A stretch of DNA of 64,000 nt, taken from contig JAPMOS010000114.1 of NCBI GenBank assembly GCA_027972325.1, positions 62,001 to 126,000 of the forward strand, read 5' to 3'. Positions 1 through 9,976 of the stretch are shown here, one piece after another. Every line of letters starts with the position of its first letter. Position 1 is the stretch's first letter. Under the pieces are notes generated by a model. The model was not told the origin of the DNA. It made no database searches and saw only the letters and a program-made list of their open reading frames with translations. The translations under genes and the position numbers were made by a program. The stretch comes from Paratrimastix pyriformis (taxonomy: Eukaryota; Preaxostyla; Paratrimastigidae).

Positions 1-1
1 G

Positions 2-355
2 ACAATTACGCAACCATTTTATGCAGTTCAGCAGACTGACAATGATGCAATCACTTACACCGCATTAGTCACAAAATACAAGCAGTATCAGAAAGAACTT
101 CCAGAGTTTGTGGCAAAATATGGACACACAAGCCCTATCGTTGAGGGATTGCGTAAATCAATGCAAGATTTGGCTGTACAGATCGACTTGAAGAACAAAG
201 AGATTAAACCAGATAGCAATATTTATAAGTTCTTCATGTCTAACCAACGGAACATATTTGCACCACAACAGGACACGTCTCAGATGGGTGCATTACAAGG
301 TCTCCTTGAAGCAATAAAAGTCAAAACTGACAAAATTGCAACAGGAGGCACCTAA
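2..355 (+). CDS. C-terminal part of an unknown Polinton protein, cut by the window edge
   Basis: The frame is open from the first bases of the window and ends at 355, so the start lies to the left. About 117 residues are visible, hydrophilic, with no membrane segment or recognised motif, ending in a short Gly-Thr tail. It faces the minus-strand gene that ends at 358, only 2 bp away, a convergent packing typical of compact virus-like genomes. It could be the tail of a structural protein, but nothing in the sequence shows this. Confidence 0.5.
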   Translation, partial: TITQPFYAVQQTDNDAITYTALVTKYKQYQKELPEFVAKYGHTSPIVEGLRKSMQDLAVQIDLKNKEIKPDSNIYKFFMSNQRNIFAPQQDTSQMGALQGLLEAIKVKTDKIATGGT

Positions 356-357
356 AT

Positions 358-570
358 TCATAGAATTCTCGTAAGCGCAAAAACGCCGGCACCAAATATG
401 AGATAGGGAATATAATTTGTTGTTTCTTTTTCATCAGGATGAATTGGAGTTAATGGTTCATCAGGTTCTTTTGGCTCTTCAGGTTGCCTTGGAGGTGGTG
501 TTACATCAGGAGGAATTGGCTCACAGGAGTGTCGGTTTTTCATCTTTTTCCTTCTGCATTTACAACACAT
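358..570 (-). CDS. Small Cys/Lys N-terminus, Pro/Glu-rich, C-terminally anchored protein
   Basis: A 70-residue reading frame. It starts with a Cys- and Lys-rich stretch (MCCKCRRKK), continues with about 30 Pro/Glu/Asp-rich residues and ends in one hydrophobic segment (YLIFGAGVFAL) with almost nothing after it, as in tail-anchored membrane proteins. It abuts the minus-strand cysteine-containing gene upstream (540-1427). No family recognised. The composition and the membrane anchor are seen; a role on a particle or in cell entry is only inference. Confidence 0.45.
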   Translation of the reverse strand: MCCKCRRKKMKNRHSCEPIPPDVTPPPRQPEEPKEPDEPLTPIHPDEKETTNYIPYLIFGAGVFALTRIL

Positions 571-1427
571 TCATTAAGTTGTTGTATTTGGACATTTGTT
601 AATGTGCCTACATTCTTCCAATCTATTACATTACGACAATCAACACAAACTAAGTCACCCCATTGTGGTTTTGATGGCATCTCAGGCTTATTTACATTAA
701 TCTGTGCTATTCGTTGTGATAAGTACTCAGGCTTATAATAAAAGGTCATCATGAATTCACCCGTTTTGTTCTGACGGTTTAACTCACTCCATTCACATGA
801 TTGGACATTAAGGTTTGATAAATCGAGCCCGTTCTGCTTTATAGTTGATGCAATGTATTTGTCCTTATCAGTCATCAGGCTGAAGGCAATTGAATCAATA
901 TTCCATAAGCCCGTGATTGTTGCATGGATGTATTGAATCGAATCATTCATAAAATACCATTTGTCGTATTCATCTTTCCATTTATCAAACTTAGCATAAT
1001 AGTCATCCATCTGTTTTAGGTATGAATCATTCATTTTGATAATGTTTTGAACTCCTTTTTCACATTCAGATAACTCTTTAGGGGCTGAATCTTCAATGTC
1101 TTTCAGACAGTCCCAATTCTTAGCACATGACTCAATCTTCGAACAGTTTACACACTTTTGGAACTGTGCCTCAGTAGTCGATTTAGCTATTGCCGGAAAA
1201 AACTCTGTATATGAATCAAAGTCAAAGTTGTTGGAATGCGCAAAAGTTAATGCCTGTGGCACCGTGAAATCACTGTAAAAGGCTCTCGTTTTACTCCCTC
1301 CACGTAACGGCATTTCAACACGTAACTTAGCATATAATGCCTTTAACTCACGCTTTCTGTCTTCACCTTCTACCTTCATCAGATTGTCATATCGACGTTT
1401 TGATATAAAGTCCATTTTTAACGTCAA
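540..1427 (-). CDS. Unknown Cys-containing Polinton protein (295 aa)
   Basis: A 295-residue frame with paired cysteines in two clusters: CVNCSKIESC...CLKD...SEC in the first half (about residues 90-125) and CVDCRN near residue 262. The middle is rich in Lys, Asp, Trp and Tyr. The spacing suggests disulphides or metal sites. It is transcribed away from the putative myristoylated membrane-protein gene at 1563 and is followed by a small C-anchored frame. Cys-rich proteins beside a myristoylated partner recall the entry-fusion proteins of large DNA viruses, but I see no diagnostic motif, so the product is left as hypothetical. The start at 1427 is the first Met; a second Met lies four residues later. 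Confidence 0.55.
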   Translation of the reverse strand: MTLKMDFISKRRYDNLMKVEGEDRKRELKALYAKLRVEMPLRGGSKTRAFYSDFTVPQALTFAHSNNFDFDSYTEFFPAIAKSTTEAQFQKCVNCSKIESCAKNWDCLKDIEDSAPKELSECEKGVQNIIKMNDSYLKQMDDYYAKFDKWKDEYDKWYFMNDSIQYIHATITGLWNIDSIAFSLMTDKDKYIASTIKQNGLDLSNLNVQSCEWSELNRQNKTGEFMMTFYYKPEYLSQRIAQINVNKPEMPSKPQWGDLVCVDCRNVIDWKNVGTLTNVQIQQLNECVVNAEGKR

Positions 1428-1562
1428 CCTGATGTAACTGACATTGTTCTGTTGAAAAGCATTGATGAACTTACTTTCTGTGCAAAGCTACGCTCTTCAT
1501 TTCCCAATGAATCATTCTTAATGCTATACAAGGTGAAATTTTCGATGAGTACTGTATACAAC

Positions 1563-2213
1563 ATGGGTGGAAACATTAGTTATAATTCGATTAGGCAAGA
1601 CCTGTTGAACTATCTGTCTGTCAATGAAACCAACATCATAATGCAACAAGTCAATGTGGTTCTTAATGCAAAGAATGAAATCATCTTTCGTAACATAGCT
1701 CACATCAAAAACGTGAAGATTTCTTTTGCCAATGACATAAAGAACCAAATCATAGCCAAAACGATATTGGAATCAACATCTGCCACATCTGCATTCAACG
1801 ACATCCTGAACAAGATATCAGAAAAGCAAAACCAAGGTGGTATCTTTACCGCTAACTTTAACGTGCTCGACATGATTAAGAAGCTAAAGAACGTGGTTGA
1901 TGTCAATCGTGTCAACCAACAGATGCAAAACATACGAAACTCATTCGACGTCGTCAATTCCTTCCAAGTTATTAATGATGCTTTTGTTCCTTCATCAAGC
2001 CTCGAAGATGTGGACTTAACTGCTACCAATCAACTCTACAATAAGCAAGTTTATGATTCATTAGCTGAAATATATTCTGAAGTGGATCAACACACAAAAG
2101 ATGAGGAAGAACACGACATTGGACAGACTGCTGATAACACTACTGCTTTGATTGCTATTGCTGCTGTCTTAGTGGTTGGTGGTTTTATCTATATGAACAA
2201 ACAAAACAATTGA
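1563..2213 (+). CDS. Putative N-myristoylated, C-anchored membrane protein (L1R/F9L-like)
   Basis: The frame is open further upstream, but the Met at 1563 is preferred because it gives an N-terminus MGGNISYNS, a good N-myristoylation signal (Gly2, Ser at position 6). From this start the protein is 216 residues, mainly helical and rich in Asn/Ile, and ends with one transmembrane segment (TTALIAIAAVLVVGGFIYM) followed by a short basic tail. Myristoylated N-terminus, helical body and C-terminal anchor is the layout of the poxvirus L1/F9 type envelope proteins found in several large DNA viruses and some Polinton-like viruses (established family layout). Cysteines typical of L1 are missing, so the assignment is structural analogy, not proven homology. 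It is followed within 30 bp by the next plus-strand gene. Confidence 0.5.
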   Translation: MGGNISYNSIRQDLLNYLSVNETNIIMQQVNVVLNAKNEIIFRNIAHIKNVKISFANDIKNQIIAKTILESTSATSAFNDILNKISEKQNQGGIFTANFNVLDMIKKLKNVVDVNRVNQQMQNIRNSFDVVNSFQVINDAFVPSSSLEDVDLTATNQLYNKQVYDSLAEIYSEVDQHTKDEEEHDIGQTADNTTALIAIAAVLVVGGFIYMNKQNN

Positions 2214-2239
2214 AGAATTTATGTATGTATCATATTAAG

Positions 2240-3460
2240 ATGGACCACCTTACCCACAGTCAAAAGGTTGCATTAGCCTTAACAATAATGCTATATCACA
2301 ACCAAAAACAACATAGTCAACAACCTGTCAATGAGCCTCAGAAGGGAACACTCGATGCAATGTTCGCTGAAGAAGAATCTGATTCTGACTCCGGCTCTGA
2401 CTCTGGTTCCGAGTCTGGAAGCGGAGGTGAAGAAGAGGAGGAAGAAGAAGGTGATGAGGAGGGAGAAGAAGAGGAGGAAGAAGAAGGTGATGAGGAGGGA
2501 GAAGAAGACGATGATAAGAGCGCAGAAGTCCTTATTGATGAAGATGCCGACTTAGCCGGTGAGGACTTAGAAGCACCTGCTGAACCTAAACCCGCACCTG
2601 CTGAACCTAAACCTGCACCCGCTGGGGATGAGTTGCCTCCGGAAGAAATTAAAAAGGAATTGGTTAAGGAATTTCACGATATTAGTTCCACGGACATGTA
2701 CGAGGCGTACATGAACGACGACACAATGGAACACATCATTCGTCATGAAATATTATTGAGCGGACCTATGTATCCTTATAACTATTACAATAAGACCGTG
2801 ACTCCTAAAAGCTATATATTTAGTGTTCCTAAGAAAGAATACTATAGGATTAAAGCCGATGAACTACAGAAACAAGGCAAAAAATTAAAAATTCCTTTTC
2901 TGGATAATAGTGACCTGAGTAAGGTACATATCGCTTATCATAAAGTCAAAGCGTCAGAAGTTACCCCCGCAATGCTCGAAGAATGGAGTGCTGAGAGTTT
3001 GATCTTAAAGAAGTATAAAGATCAATTTCCTGAAGGAATCGAAGCAGTCCTTAAGATGAACAAACTGGGTACAAAAAAATACATACGGAAGGGGTATAAC
3101 AGAAAGTCATTGGAGAACCTGATTGGAGTCCAACGGGCTGCACTCGAACGAAAACGTGCCGAAGAAGAGGCTGCTAAAAAACGAGCTGAGGATGAAGCTG
3201 CGTATAAACGTGCCGAGGAATTGGTTGCTAAGGGACAGGCTGAGGATGCTGCACGAAAAGCTGCGGCTGAGGAGGCTGCACGAAAAAAGGCTGAAGAAGA
3301 GTCTGCTCGAAAACGTGCCGAGGATGAGTGGTTCCAAAACGAAAAAGAGGCACAGAAACGAGCCAAGGAAGAGGCTGCTAATAAAAAAGCCATCGAAGAA
3401 GAAGCGACTCGTAAAGCTAAGGAAGCTGAAGCAAAACGAAAGAAAGGAAAACAAAGATAA
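2240..3460 (+). CDS. Highly charged protein: acidic N-region, Lys/Glu/Ala coiled-coil tail
   Basis: About 406 residues from the Met at 2240. I chose this start over the Met at 2210 because the latter overlaps the previous gene and the later one is preceded by a GTATCATAT box also found before the next gene. After a short hydrophobic N-terminal stretch comes an Asp/Glu/Ser/Gly-rich run (about residues 50-105), a Pro/Ala hinge with repeated PAEPKPA, a folded-looking middle (about 140-290) and a long C-terminal region of repeated K-R-A-E-E/D-E-A units predicted to form a coiled coil. No enzyme motif. Function unknown; the charge pattern would suit a DNA- or scaffold-binding virion protein. Confidence 0.6.
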   Translation: MDHLTHSQKVALALTIMLYHNQKQHSQQPVNEPQKGTLDAMFAEEESDSDSGSDSGSESGSGGEEEEEEEGDEEGEEEEEEEGDEEGEEDDDKSAEVLIDEDADLAGEDLEAPAEPKPAPAEPKPAPAGDELPPEEIKKELVKEFHDISSTDMYEAYMNDDTMEHIIRHEILLSGPMYPYNYYNKTVTPKSYIFSVPKKEYYRIKADELQKQGKKLKIPFLDNSDLSKVHIAYHKVKASEVTPAMLEEWSAESLILKKYKDQFPEGIEAVLKMNKLGTKKYIRKGYNRKSLENLIGVQRAALERKRAEEEAAKKRAEDEAAYKRAEELVAKGQAEDAARKAAAEEAARKKAEEESARKRAEDEWFQNEKEAQKRAKEEAANKKAIEEEATRKAKEAEAKRKKGKQR

Positions 3461-3487
3461 ATTTGTCGTCGTATCATATGAACAACC

Positions 3488-4390
3488 ATGCACAGAACAG
3501 TTGAAACTGTTAATGAAAATCAACTTAATGATACTCTTCAAGAGCTCCATCACCCTAATAAAGTGATTCTCACGCCTTATGATGAGGCTATTGCTAAGCA
3601 AGATGAAAGCTTAGCACAGAATGTTGTGAAGATAAGATTCGACAGTGGACAAACTGTGTTCATTAAGAAAGAATGGTATGAGTTATCTGATGTGTTCAAA
3701 CAACCTGTCATCTTCCAATCATTTGAGCGTTACATGAAATGGATTTACCCTCTACTAAACAATTCCGGGCGCGACTTACAGTTCGATGACGATGTGGATT
3801 CCATGGCTGAACTCGGTGGATTCATTGAGGAGGTGTTTAAATACAAACTCGATAAGCTCCTCGTTGAATCTGTCGTGTGTGATGTATCACAAAATAGTGG
3901 ACTCGTCGATGAGATACAAAAGATGAAACGTTACATCAACAAGTACGAATCCTCAGTAAATTCATGCTGGGGCATCTTAAAGAAAAAGGTGACTGAACGA
4001 ATGCAAAATTTCGAAAATGAATGGCTCGGCTTTATCAAAATGTGGAGCGTCGTATATCAAAATGATAAGTATAATGGCATCACCTACGATTTAATACTAC
4101 AAGCAATCAAAGCAAACAACATTATTGACATCTGTGTGATGAATGTGAAATACAACAACATTATCTATAAGTTCATCAGATACTTCGAGCTGTATGTCGT
4201 AAAGAATGATAAGACTGTCGTGTCAACCAATAAGTATGAACTCAGTTTAATGCTTCCTGATGCATCTGAAACTGTATCTAACATCGCTACATCTATTTCC
4301 GGCATCATCACTAATACAAAAGTCCTCGATAAAAGCACATTACTTCGTCAGGTGTCAAATCTAATGTCGATGAAATCACTTACTGCTTAA
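3488..4390 (+). CDS. Unknown Polinton protein (300 aa)
   Basis: A clean 300-residue frame in the same direction as, and 27 bp after, the charged coiled-coil gene, so the two are probably neighbours in a plus-strand cluster. It is mostly helical, with scattered aromatic residues, no transmembrane segment and no recognised domain. A GTATCATAT box lies about 13 bp upstream of the start codon, as for the preceding gene. It converges with the minus-strand zinc-ribbon gene. I do not recognise a function. Confidence 0.6.
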   Translation: MHRTVETVNENQLNDTLQELHHPNKVILTPYDEAIAKQDESLAQNVVKIRFDSGQTVFIKKEWYELSDVFKQPVIFQSFERYMKWIYPLLNNSGRDLQFDDDVDSMAELGGFIEEVFKYKLDKLLVESVVCDVSQNSGLVDEIQKMKRYINKYESSVNSCWGILKKKVTERMQNFENEWLGFIKMWSVVYQNDKYNGITYDLILQAIKANNIIDICVMNVKYNNIIYKFIRYFELYVVKNDKTVVSTNKYELSLMLPDASETVSNIATSISGIITNTKVLDKSTLLRQVSNLMSMKSLTA

Positions 4391-4905
4391 GCTCGAGCCT
4401 AATTTAAGCTCATTCCACTTCTTCTCATACTTCTTTATGAACTCTCGATTGACACAAATTCTTTTGTATAACTTCTTATCTTCAATACCATTAGCCTGTA
4501 AGAGCTTGTATATGATGAACTTGTAATTCATTCTATACTTACTGATGGCTAACCTGTCTTTTATCTTGCAAACTGTCTCTTCATGCTTTCCCTGACTGCT
4601 GGTGGAATCTGATAATGTACCATCTTGCTAAACACCTGGTTGAAATAATTCGATGGTTTATATGGCACATAATGTGACTTATTACGTGCTGCTCGCTCTT
4701 CCTGAAAATTACATACAAATGGTGTCTCTAACACACATCCACAGTTCTGACAGACATTCAAACCTTCTGGTGTCGTAACTGCATCTGGTTTATCACAACA
4801 CTTCCATTCTGGTTCTTTTGGTTCCTTCTCAACTTCCTGTCTGTATAAGTCTAATGACAATTGCATCAGACGTTTTCTCTCTGCTTTCTCATCCATTTCC
4901 TTCAT
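4391..4905 (-). pseudogene. TFIIB-type zinc-ribbon protein, VLTF3-like transcription factor
   Basis: The N-terminal half is a charged helix; then comes a zinc ribbon with CC..P in front and CQNCGCVL behind, the CxxC...CxxC pattern of TFIIB and of the poxvirus late factor VLTF3. It is followed by a YVPYKPSNYFNQVF stretch, like the conserved Y-x-R-x-x-H/Y-F segment of VLTF3-like proteins. VLTF3-like factors are carried by many Polinton-like viruses and large DNA viruses and are thought to drive late transcription of the element's own genes (established). The coding region looks broken, about one break. The alternative, a host TFIIB-like fragment, is less likely in this setting. Confidence 0.5.
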
Positions 4906-4960
4906 GATTAATATAACAATAGATTATATTAATTCAATTCAAAACAAAACTCAAAACAAC

Positions 4961-5716
4961 TTAGAAATCAATGAGGTACTCATAAAGTGCATCCTTATCT
5001 TCCTTCTGTATCTTCTTATGGTTTTTTATCTTATCAAAAAGCATTTGCTTGTATTGCTCTTTGTTCGTCTTAGCTGAAATGCCTAAGTAGGTAATTGATG
5101 ACTGCAAACTGTTCAATGTCTTCCTGAGTTGTGGAGGTAAGAGCTTCTTTGACTCTCCATACTCAAATACGAGGTCATCAAACGTAAAACTGCTCTCACA
5201 TCTTTGTTTAACCTGATTTGGATTCAATTTCAATGCTACACTGCATGCATATAGTGACTTGTATATTGTTTTCGTACCATCTGTCTTATTTGTCACTATT
5301 ACTTGAGTCCTTGCTCCTTTCACATATTTCTCCTTCTTCTTGTATTCTCTCGGCTTATAGTTCGACAAATCTTTGCAAAAGGTCTTCTTGTATTTCTCCT
5401 GTTGATATTCTTTGCGCTCATCTTCAGTTCGGCATGCTTTAATCATGTTCAACATCTTGAATCCCTTTTCTGTGTATTCTTTGATGTATTTCTCTTCTAT
5501 CTCTTTAATGTTCTCACAATCACAAATGGCTTCTATTTCTTCAATGGTAAACTTGTCAACTCCTACCTCTCTCATTCTGCTGTAAAGCATATGTGTGCAT
5601 CCACTCTTGACATGTGTTTTATGCACTGCCCATCTCGAACGGATGTTCTTAGTTGAACCTATATACAATTCATTCGGCTCAACAGTGTTGACTATCTTAT
5701 ATATGTAGTATTTCAT
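4961..5716 (-). CDS. GIY-YIG endonuclease with C-terminal DNA-binding module
   Basis: A 251-residue frame. The N-terminus carries the GIY-YIG core: YYIYKIVN (GIY strand), LYIGST (YIG strand) about 15 residues later, the catalytic Arg region (RSRWAVHK) and a Glu in the EEKYIKEY helix near residue 77. The C-terminal part has a K-S-L-Y-A-C-S-V-A-L-K-L-N-P segment like the NUMOD helix-turn-helix modules of homing nucleases. Such stand-alone nucleases are common in virophages, Polinton-like and large DNA viruses, where they nick DNA for recombination or homing. The ATG is preceded by a CTATAG-containing box. The frame looks whole. Confidence 0.75.
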   Translation of the reverse strand: MKYYIYKIVNTVEPNELYIGSTKNIRSRWAVHKTHVKSGCTHMLYSRMREVGVDKFTIEEIEAICDCENIKEIEEKYIKEYTEKGFKMLNMIKACRTEDERKEYQQEKYKKTFCKDLSNYKPREYKKKEKYVKGARTQVIVTNKTDGTKTIYKSLYACSVALKLNPNQVKQRCESSFTFDDLVFEYGESKKLLPPQLRKTLNSLQSSITYLGISAKTNKEQYKQMLFDKIKNHKKIQKEDKDALYEYLIDF

Positions 5717-5755
5717 TTTACTATACTATAGTATTAGATAATATTTCAACTGTAT

Positions 5756-5962
5756 TTAAGTCACTTTCATTTTTTGATTTTCGGATGGTGCTTCCAAATT
5801 GTATCTCCTGCTTTGCTCTCTGCACTGTTTCTGTAACTCTCCATACACAACAGTTTCTTCTAATAATGCCTCTAATAGGTTAGTTATGTCTTTCATTGAG
5901 CGTTCAATTGATGTCAGTTTAGCATTCATCTTGTCAAATGTTGACTGTTGATATGGTTCCAT
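5756..5962 (-). CDS. Small coiled-coil protein (68 aa)
   Basis: From the Met at 5962 the frame gives 68 residues, starting MEPYQQSTFDKMNAKL and dominated by heptad-like Leu/Ile spacing (LTSIERSMKDITNLLEALL), so a short coiled coil is likely. The frame runs open further upstream into the polymerase region, but that part is not expected to be coding. Tail end just after the polymerase gene on the same strand. No known family; may be non-coding. Confidence 0.35.
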   Translation of the reverse strand: MEPYQQSTFDKMNAKLTSIERSMKDITNLLEALLEETVVYGELQKQCREQSRRYNLEAPSENQKMKVT

Positions 5963-5984
5963 AATAATGAACGCTGATAAAATT

Positions 5985-8900
5985 TCACTTAGTCTTCGAT
6001 TGCTCCATTTTAATCCGGTAATGTCCATAAGCGTAACTATCAGTCTTGTTTCTGAGATACCTTTTATCATCATAAGAGCACAATGCAAACTTGTTCACTG
6101 ATACTGCATAGAGTTGGTGATATTTGCTTTGAATTGCACAGAACTTCACCTTAGGATGTGCCTTATCAATCTCTTCATCATTCTTTTTCTCCATCTCTTC
6201 ATTCTTTTTCTTCATCTCTTCGTCAATCTCTTCATCAATCTCTTCATCATTCTGTTTGCGTTTTGGCTTCAGACATTCTGAGTTCAAACAGTCCATGAAC
6301 CTTTGTGTGATAATTCCTGTTTAATTGCTGACTTCTTCACACCTTTGCATTTGGCATGCTTCTCTTCATCACCTTCTATGACATATGAATACATCTTCGA
6401 ACGTAATCCACAGAACTCTATGATTTGCTTGCCTTTGGCTTCATCCTTGAACTTTCCAATCTTGGCAATGTTCTTTTCGCTGAATAGCGCATTGTCCTCT
6501 GGATAATTGGATGTATCGAGTTCGTCTTCAAATTCTTTCATATCTTCATATATGTCTTCTGTCTCCACTGCAACACATAAACTGTCAGTATCTGTGAATA
6601 GCAATTTGACTTTGTCTCCATACTTTGCTTTGAGTGTGTTGTAGTAAAAGTCATACATGTGCATCTTGGATAAGTCTAATATTGATTGCCCAACTGCTAT
6701 TGGCATGTTCAATTTGACTGATGTCTGTCTTGCATGTATGCCTACGAGTTTATCTCCAAATATCACTGTCTTCTCATAATTTGGCTTGGCTACGAGCTTA
6801 CGTGCCTTCTCCTCACTGGATGTTAGTGTAAAGTTGATGTGAGAACGATTGTTCTGCATGGTTTTTCCAAAGACTGCATTGTTGGCTAATTTGAATAGTG
6901 CCTTCTCGAATTCATTCTTTGTTTTTGAACGCTCGTTGGTATTGAATCCTATGTAGTCTTCTAACCAATCATCTTGTTTAAAACTCATCACTCTTTTGAC
7001 TGCTTTCAGTTCCATTCCTAAACTCAAATATAGCTGGAGTGCACGATAATGCACAACATAATCAGTCTTGTCTTCAAAATCACAAATCAACTTCTCAACT
7101 TTTGCCTGCTTTAGGCTTAAATTCGTCTTCAACAACTTCTGGTATTCAGATAACTTTTCATCTTCTACAACCTTCTTGCATGGTGCTAATGGATAATCAT
7201 TGTGCATGTCATGTAGTTCTTTTGGATATGATAAATCCACTTCTAATATGTAGCCTCTATCTCCATTCTTGTCTAATGACATTATCTTGCTCTTCGTGAA
7301 CTTGCTTACGTTCTTTTCCCATTGAAAATCAGTCGTTGGTAGTCTATAACTCATTGCTTTGCCGTAAAGGTTGTTAGCATCGAGATACAGAATGTACACC
7401 GTTTTGCCCTCTTTGTTGTATGTCTTCATGTACTTGTTGTTGGCTTGACAATATCTGTTCGTTATCATTGAAATCCCTCCTCGAATACCCTTCTCAATAA
7501 ACAAATGCATGTCCATTTGTGTGTCATTAAATAAGTCTAACTCCACCTTCGAACGCTTCAGTGCCGCATCCCATGACATTGCTGGTAATGACACGTAACA
7601 TACCGGATCGAGCCCGTAATTTTTTATACACATGCTACGAAACTTTTCGAAGACATCTGCTAATAGTAACACATCAGTTTTAAGGTATATGTCATGATAA
7701 TCACCTAACGTTTCACATTCAAATGTGTTCCATACTGTCTGTGCATGTGCATAATCTTCATCAGATATGGCTTTATCGTTTAGTTTACTGTAAAATGCTT
7801 CCTTTGGTGGCAATTCAGTCTCATCGAACTTCTCCATTGTGTTCAAATAGTCATATGGATAAACACCCTTCTGGCATAAAAGTTTCAGGTTCTCTTCACT
7901 GATTCCTTCCCAATCTGCTTTTGTTCTGATAAAATCATCGTAGTTGTTCTTCCCTAAGTTCTCTGATAATTTATCCAATGATTCTGTCATGAATGCAAAA
8001 CTGTCTTTGAACTCTATATTTCCATCCATCGAGAACGACAGATACTTCTCTTCAGTCAATGCTAAGCATGTAATTTTCTCACTAAAGTTCCCTATTTCTT
8101 GCATTAAGAGGTGAGAATCATAACCCTTTAGATTGTGAAAGAAAACTGGTACCTTGTAATTCTTCAGACTGAATAATAAGTTACATCCATTATGTGCTGC
8201 CCCTCGATATTCACCCGTAATATGATCATGGTCTCTCACTTTATCTGATTCATCTTCAATCTCTCGTCCACAAATATGACACACAGTGGCTTTATCAAAC
8301 TCTTTTGTTGTTCCTTCGATAAGTTCATCTCACAGTTCCTTTTGACTATCTTCAGTATCGTTTTACGCTCTTCGATGATGGATTTTAAGAAATGCTCAAC
8401 TGCTCCTTCACCACGATACAATTGTATTGGTCTCTCAAACTCTGGATAATTACTGACAACTTTGTATGCATATGAACACACATTATGGTGCTGATATGCT
8501 GCTTTTATTTTTTTCTCATCGTCATCATCATCAATTGGTGTTGTGAGTGCTTCGAAATCTGCATAAATCGCAAAAGGTTGCTTCACTGATTTTGATATAT
8601 GCTTGAATTCGACATGAGCATCTTCTTCTATTGGTAACCATGCTTGACAACATTCATGCTCATAGCACACTGGTTTATGCCTTTGCAACAGGCTTTCATT
8701 CCAAAATCCATGCATACAGTTCAGACAAAAATACTTTTTTCCATTGTGACTGTTCTGGCTTGAACTTAAGAGACGAGACAAATCTTTAATCAACACATAA
8801 TGTGAGTTGGTTTCTGTCTTCTCACATCCTTCTCCTTTCATCACCTCTGTATTCTCATCGAGCTCTGTTATACGTAGCATATTGACTACTGTTTTAGCCG

Positions 8901-9633
8901 TATTCCAAATTGGTGAGACATACAATGGATTGAAGACAACTGATGTCTTCTTCTCCTTCTTAACCTTTTTTGTTGTGATATGATGCTCGATCACATTGAT
9001 GGCTATGTTATTTTTAGCTTCAAATCGTGGTATACTGTCAATTTCCATTGGAAAATGAATGCCCTTAAAGTCGAGCTCATTGTCATACTTCATGTATTGC
9101 TTCACTCTCTCCGGATGCACATCAACTGGATGCAATGTTGCTAAAACACTCCATTTAAAACACTCATTGTCATCATTCTGAATATTTATCAATGCTTTCT
9201 TCTGGTTCAATACCTCTGGTAATTCAATGTAACTGCTTCCACGCATTGGCTTGTATGAGGCTACATTCAAAAACACATTCTCAATACGTTTTAGGACCCA
9301 TGCACTTCCATTGTTAACAAAATTGTCCACGAGCTCTTGGATTCTCGACACTGCATTCCCAATTCCTTCTTCAATGTCTTTCTTACCGAGAATTCGAATG
9401 CTGCCTGATGAAAAGTGTCCATACATTGACTTGTCTTCTTTGGTGAACTGACATTTCAACACGATGTTCAGTTTGAACTGTCCTCCCTTCATCTCTTCAT
9501 ATAATATCTTTTTTATCATTCCTTCAGTGTCCACAAAACACCTCTCGACACTTTGTTTGTAGTCAGTTGCCTCGATCTTTCCATGGTTCATAATAGAATA
9601 GTTCTTCATGAAACCTTTCATAGCTTTTTGCAT
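5985..9633 (-). pseudogene. polB: Protein-primed family-B DNA polymerase (pPolB)
   Basis: Copies the element's linear DNA using a terminal protein as primer. Landmarks in order: a C2H2-like finger (CLNCMHGFWNESLLQRH), Exo I (IYADFEAL), an EndoVII-like zinc cluster (MCHICG, then DHDH, then AAHNGCN), Exo II (FFHNLKGYDSH), Exo III (YLKTDVLLLADV), Pol A (YLDANNLYG), Pol B (ANNAVFGKTMQN), Pol C (LFTDTDSLCV) and the C-terminal NHQLY/AYDDKR-type segment (here YHQLYAVSVNK, SYDDKRYL). This set is typical of Polinton/Maverick polymerases. A run of Glu/Lys repeats lies near the C-terminus. The gene is recognisable from end to end but looks broken, about two breaks. Confidence 0.9.
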
Positions 9634-9875
9634 TCTACCACTTCATATTGTGCTATTTTTCCAAACTCATCTTCGACGTTTTCTGCTCCTTTTGTTGATA
9701 AGGCATCTACATCAATAACTTCTTCTTGTGCAATCTTCACTTCTTTCTTTTCTTTCTTTTCCTGTTTTGGTGACGTTGCCTGCCGTTTATTTATGTATTC
9801 TTCGAACAACTTCTTCGCCTCTTCATCTGAGAGTCCATCAAATGCAACAAATGGATTTGCGGTTTTAGTTGTCAT
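9618..9875 (-). CDS. Small acidic/Lys-rich protein upstream of the polymerase (85 aa)
   Basis: An 85-residue frame beginning MTTKTANPFVAFDGLSDEE, with a central Lys/Glu-rich stretch (KQEKKEKKEVK) and no cysteine until the end. It immediately precedes the polymerase on the same strand, overlapping its first codons by a few bases, and would share its promoter. In Polintons the primer terminal protein may be encoded at the start of or just before the polymerase, but there is no direct evidence for that here. The start codon is preceded by CTATAG at about 5 bp. Confidence 0.5.
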   Translation of the reverse strand: MTTKTANPFVAFDGLSDEEAKKLFEEYINKRQATSPKQEKKEKKEVKIAQEEVIDVDALSTKGAENVEDEFGKIAQYEVVECKKL

Positions 9876-9976
9876 GTCTATAGTAGTGTGAGATAAAATT
9901 TTTTCATAATATTTTATTAATCTATAAATTTAAGGTTTCTCTAAGTCACTTTTAATTTTATAACTTCATTATACTA
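9876..9976. promoter_or_regulatory. AT-rich divergent promoter between polymerase side and integrase
   Basis: About 100 bp of A/T-rich DNA separates two divergently transcribed genes. On the minus side ACTACTATAGACATG leads into the 85-aa gene; on the plus side TATACTAATGG leads into the integrase. A CTATAG or TATACTA box close to the start codon also precedes the GIY-YIG gene (5717-5735) and the small gene starting at 11178. The repetition suggests a shared promoter element of this Polinton; inference only. Confidence 0.4.

Noticed and set aside
1-4400. Major capsid or packaging ATPase gene
   Set aside because: Looked for in all plus-strand frames; no Walker A motif or jelly-roll-like protein of suitable size. 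These genes would have to lie left of the window.
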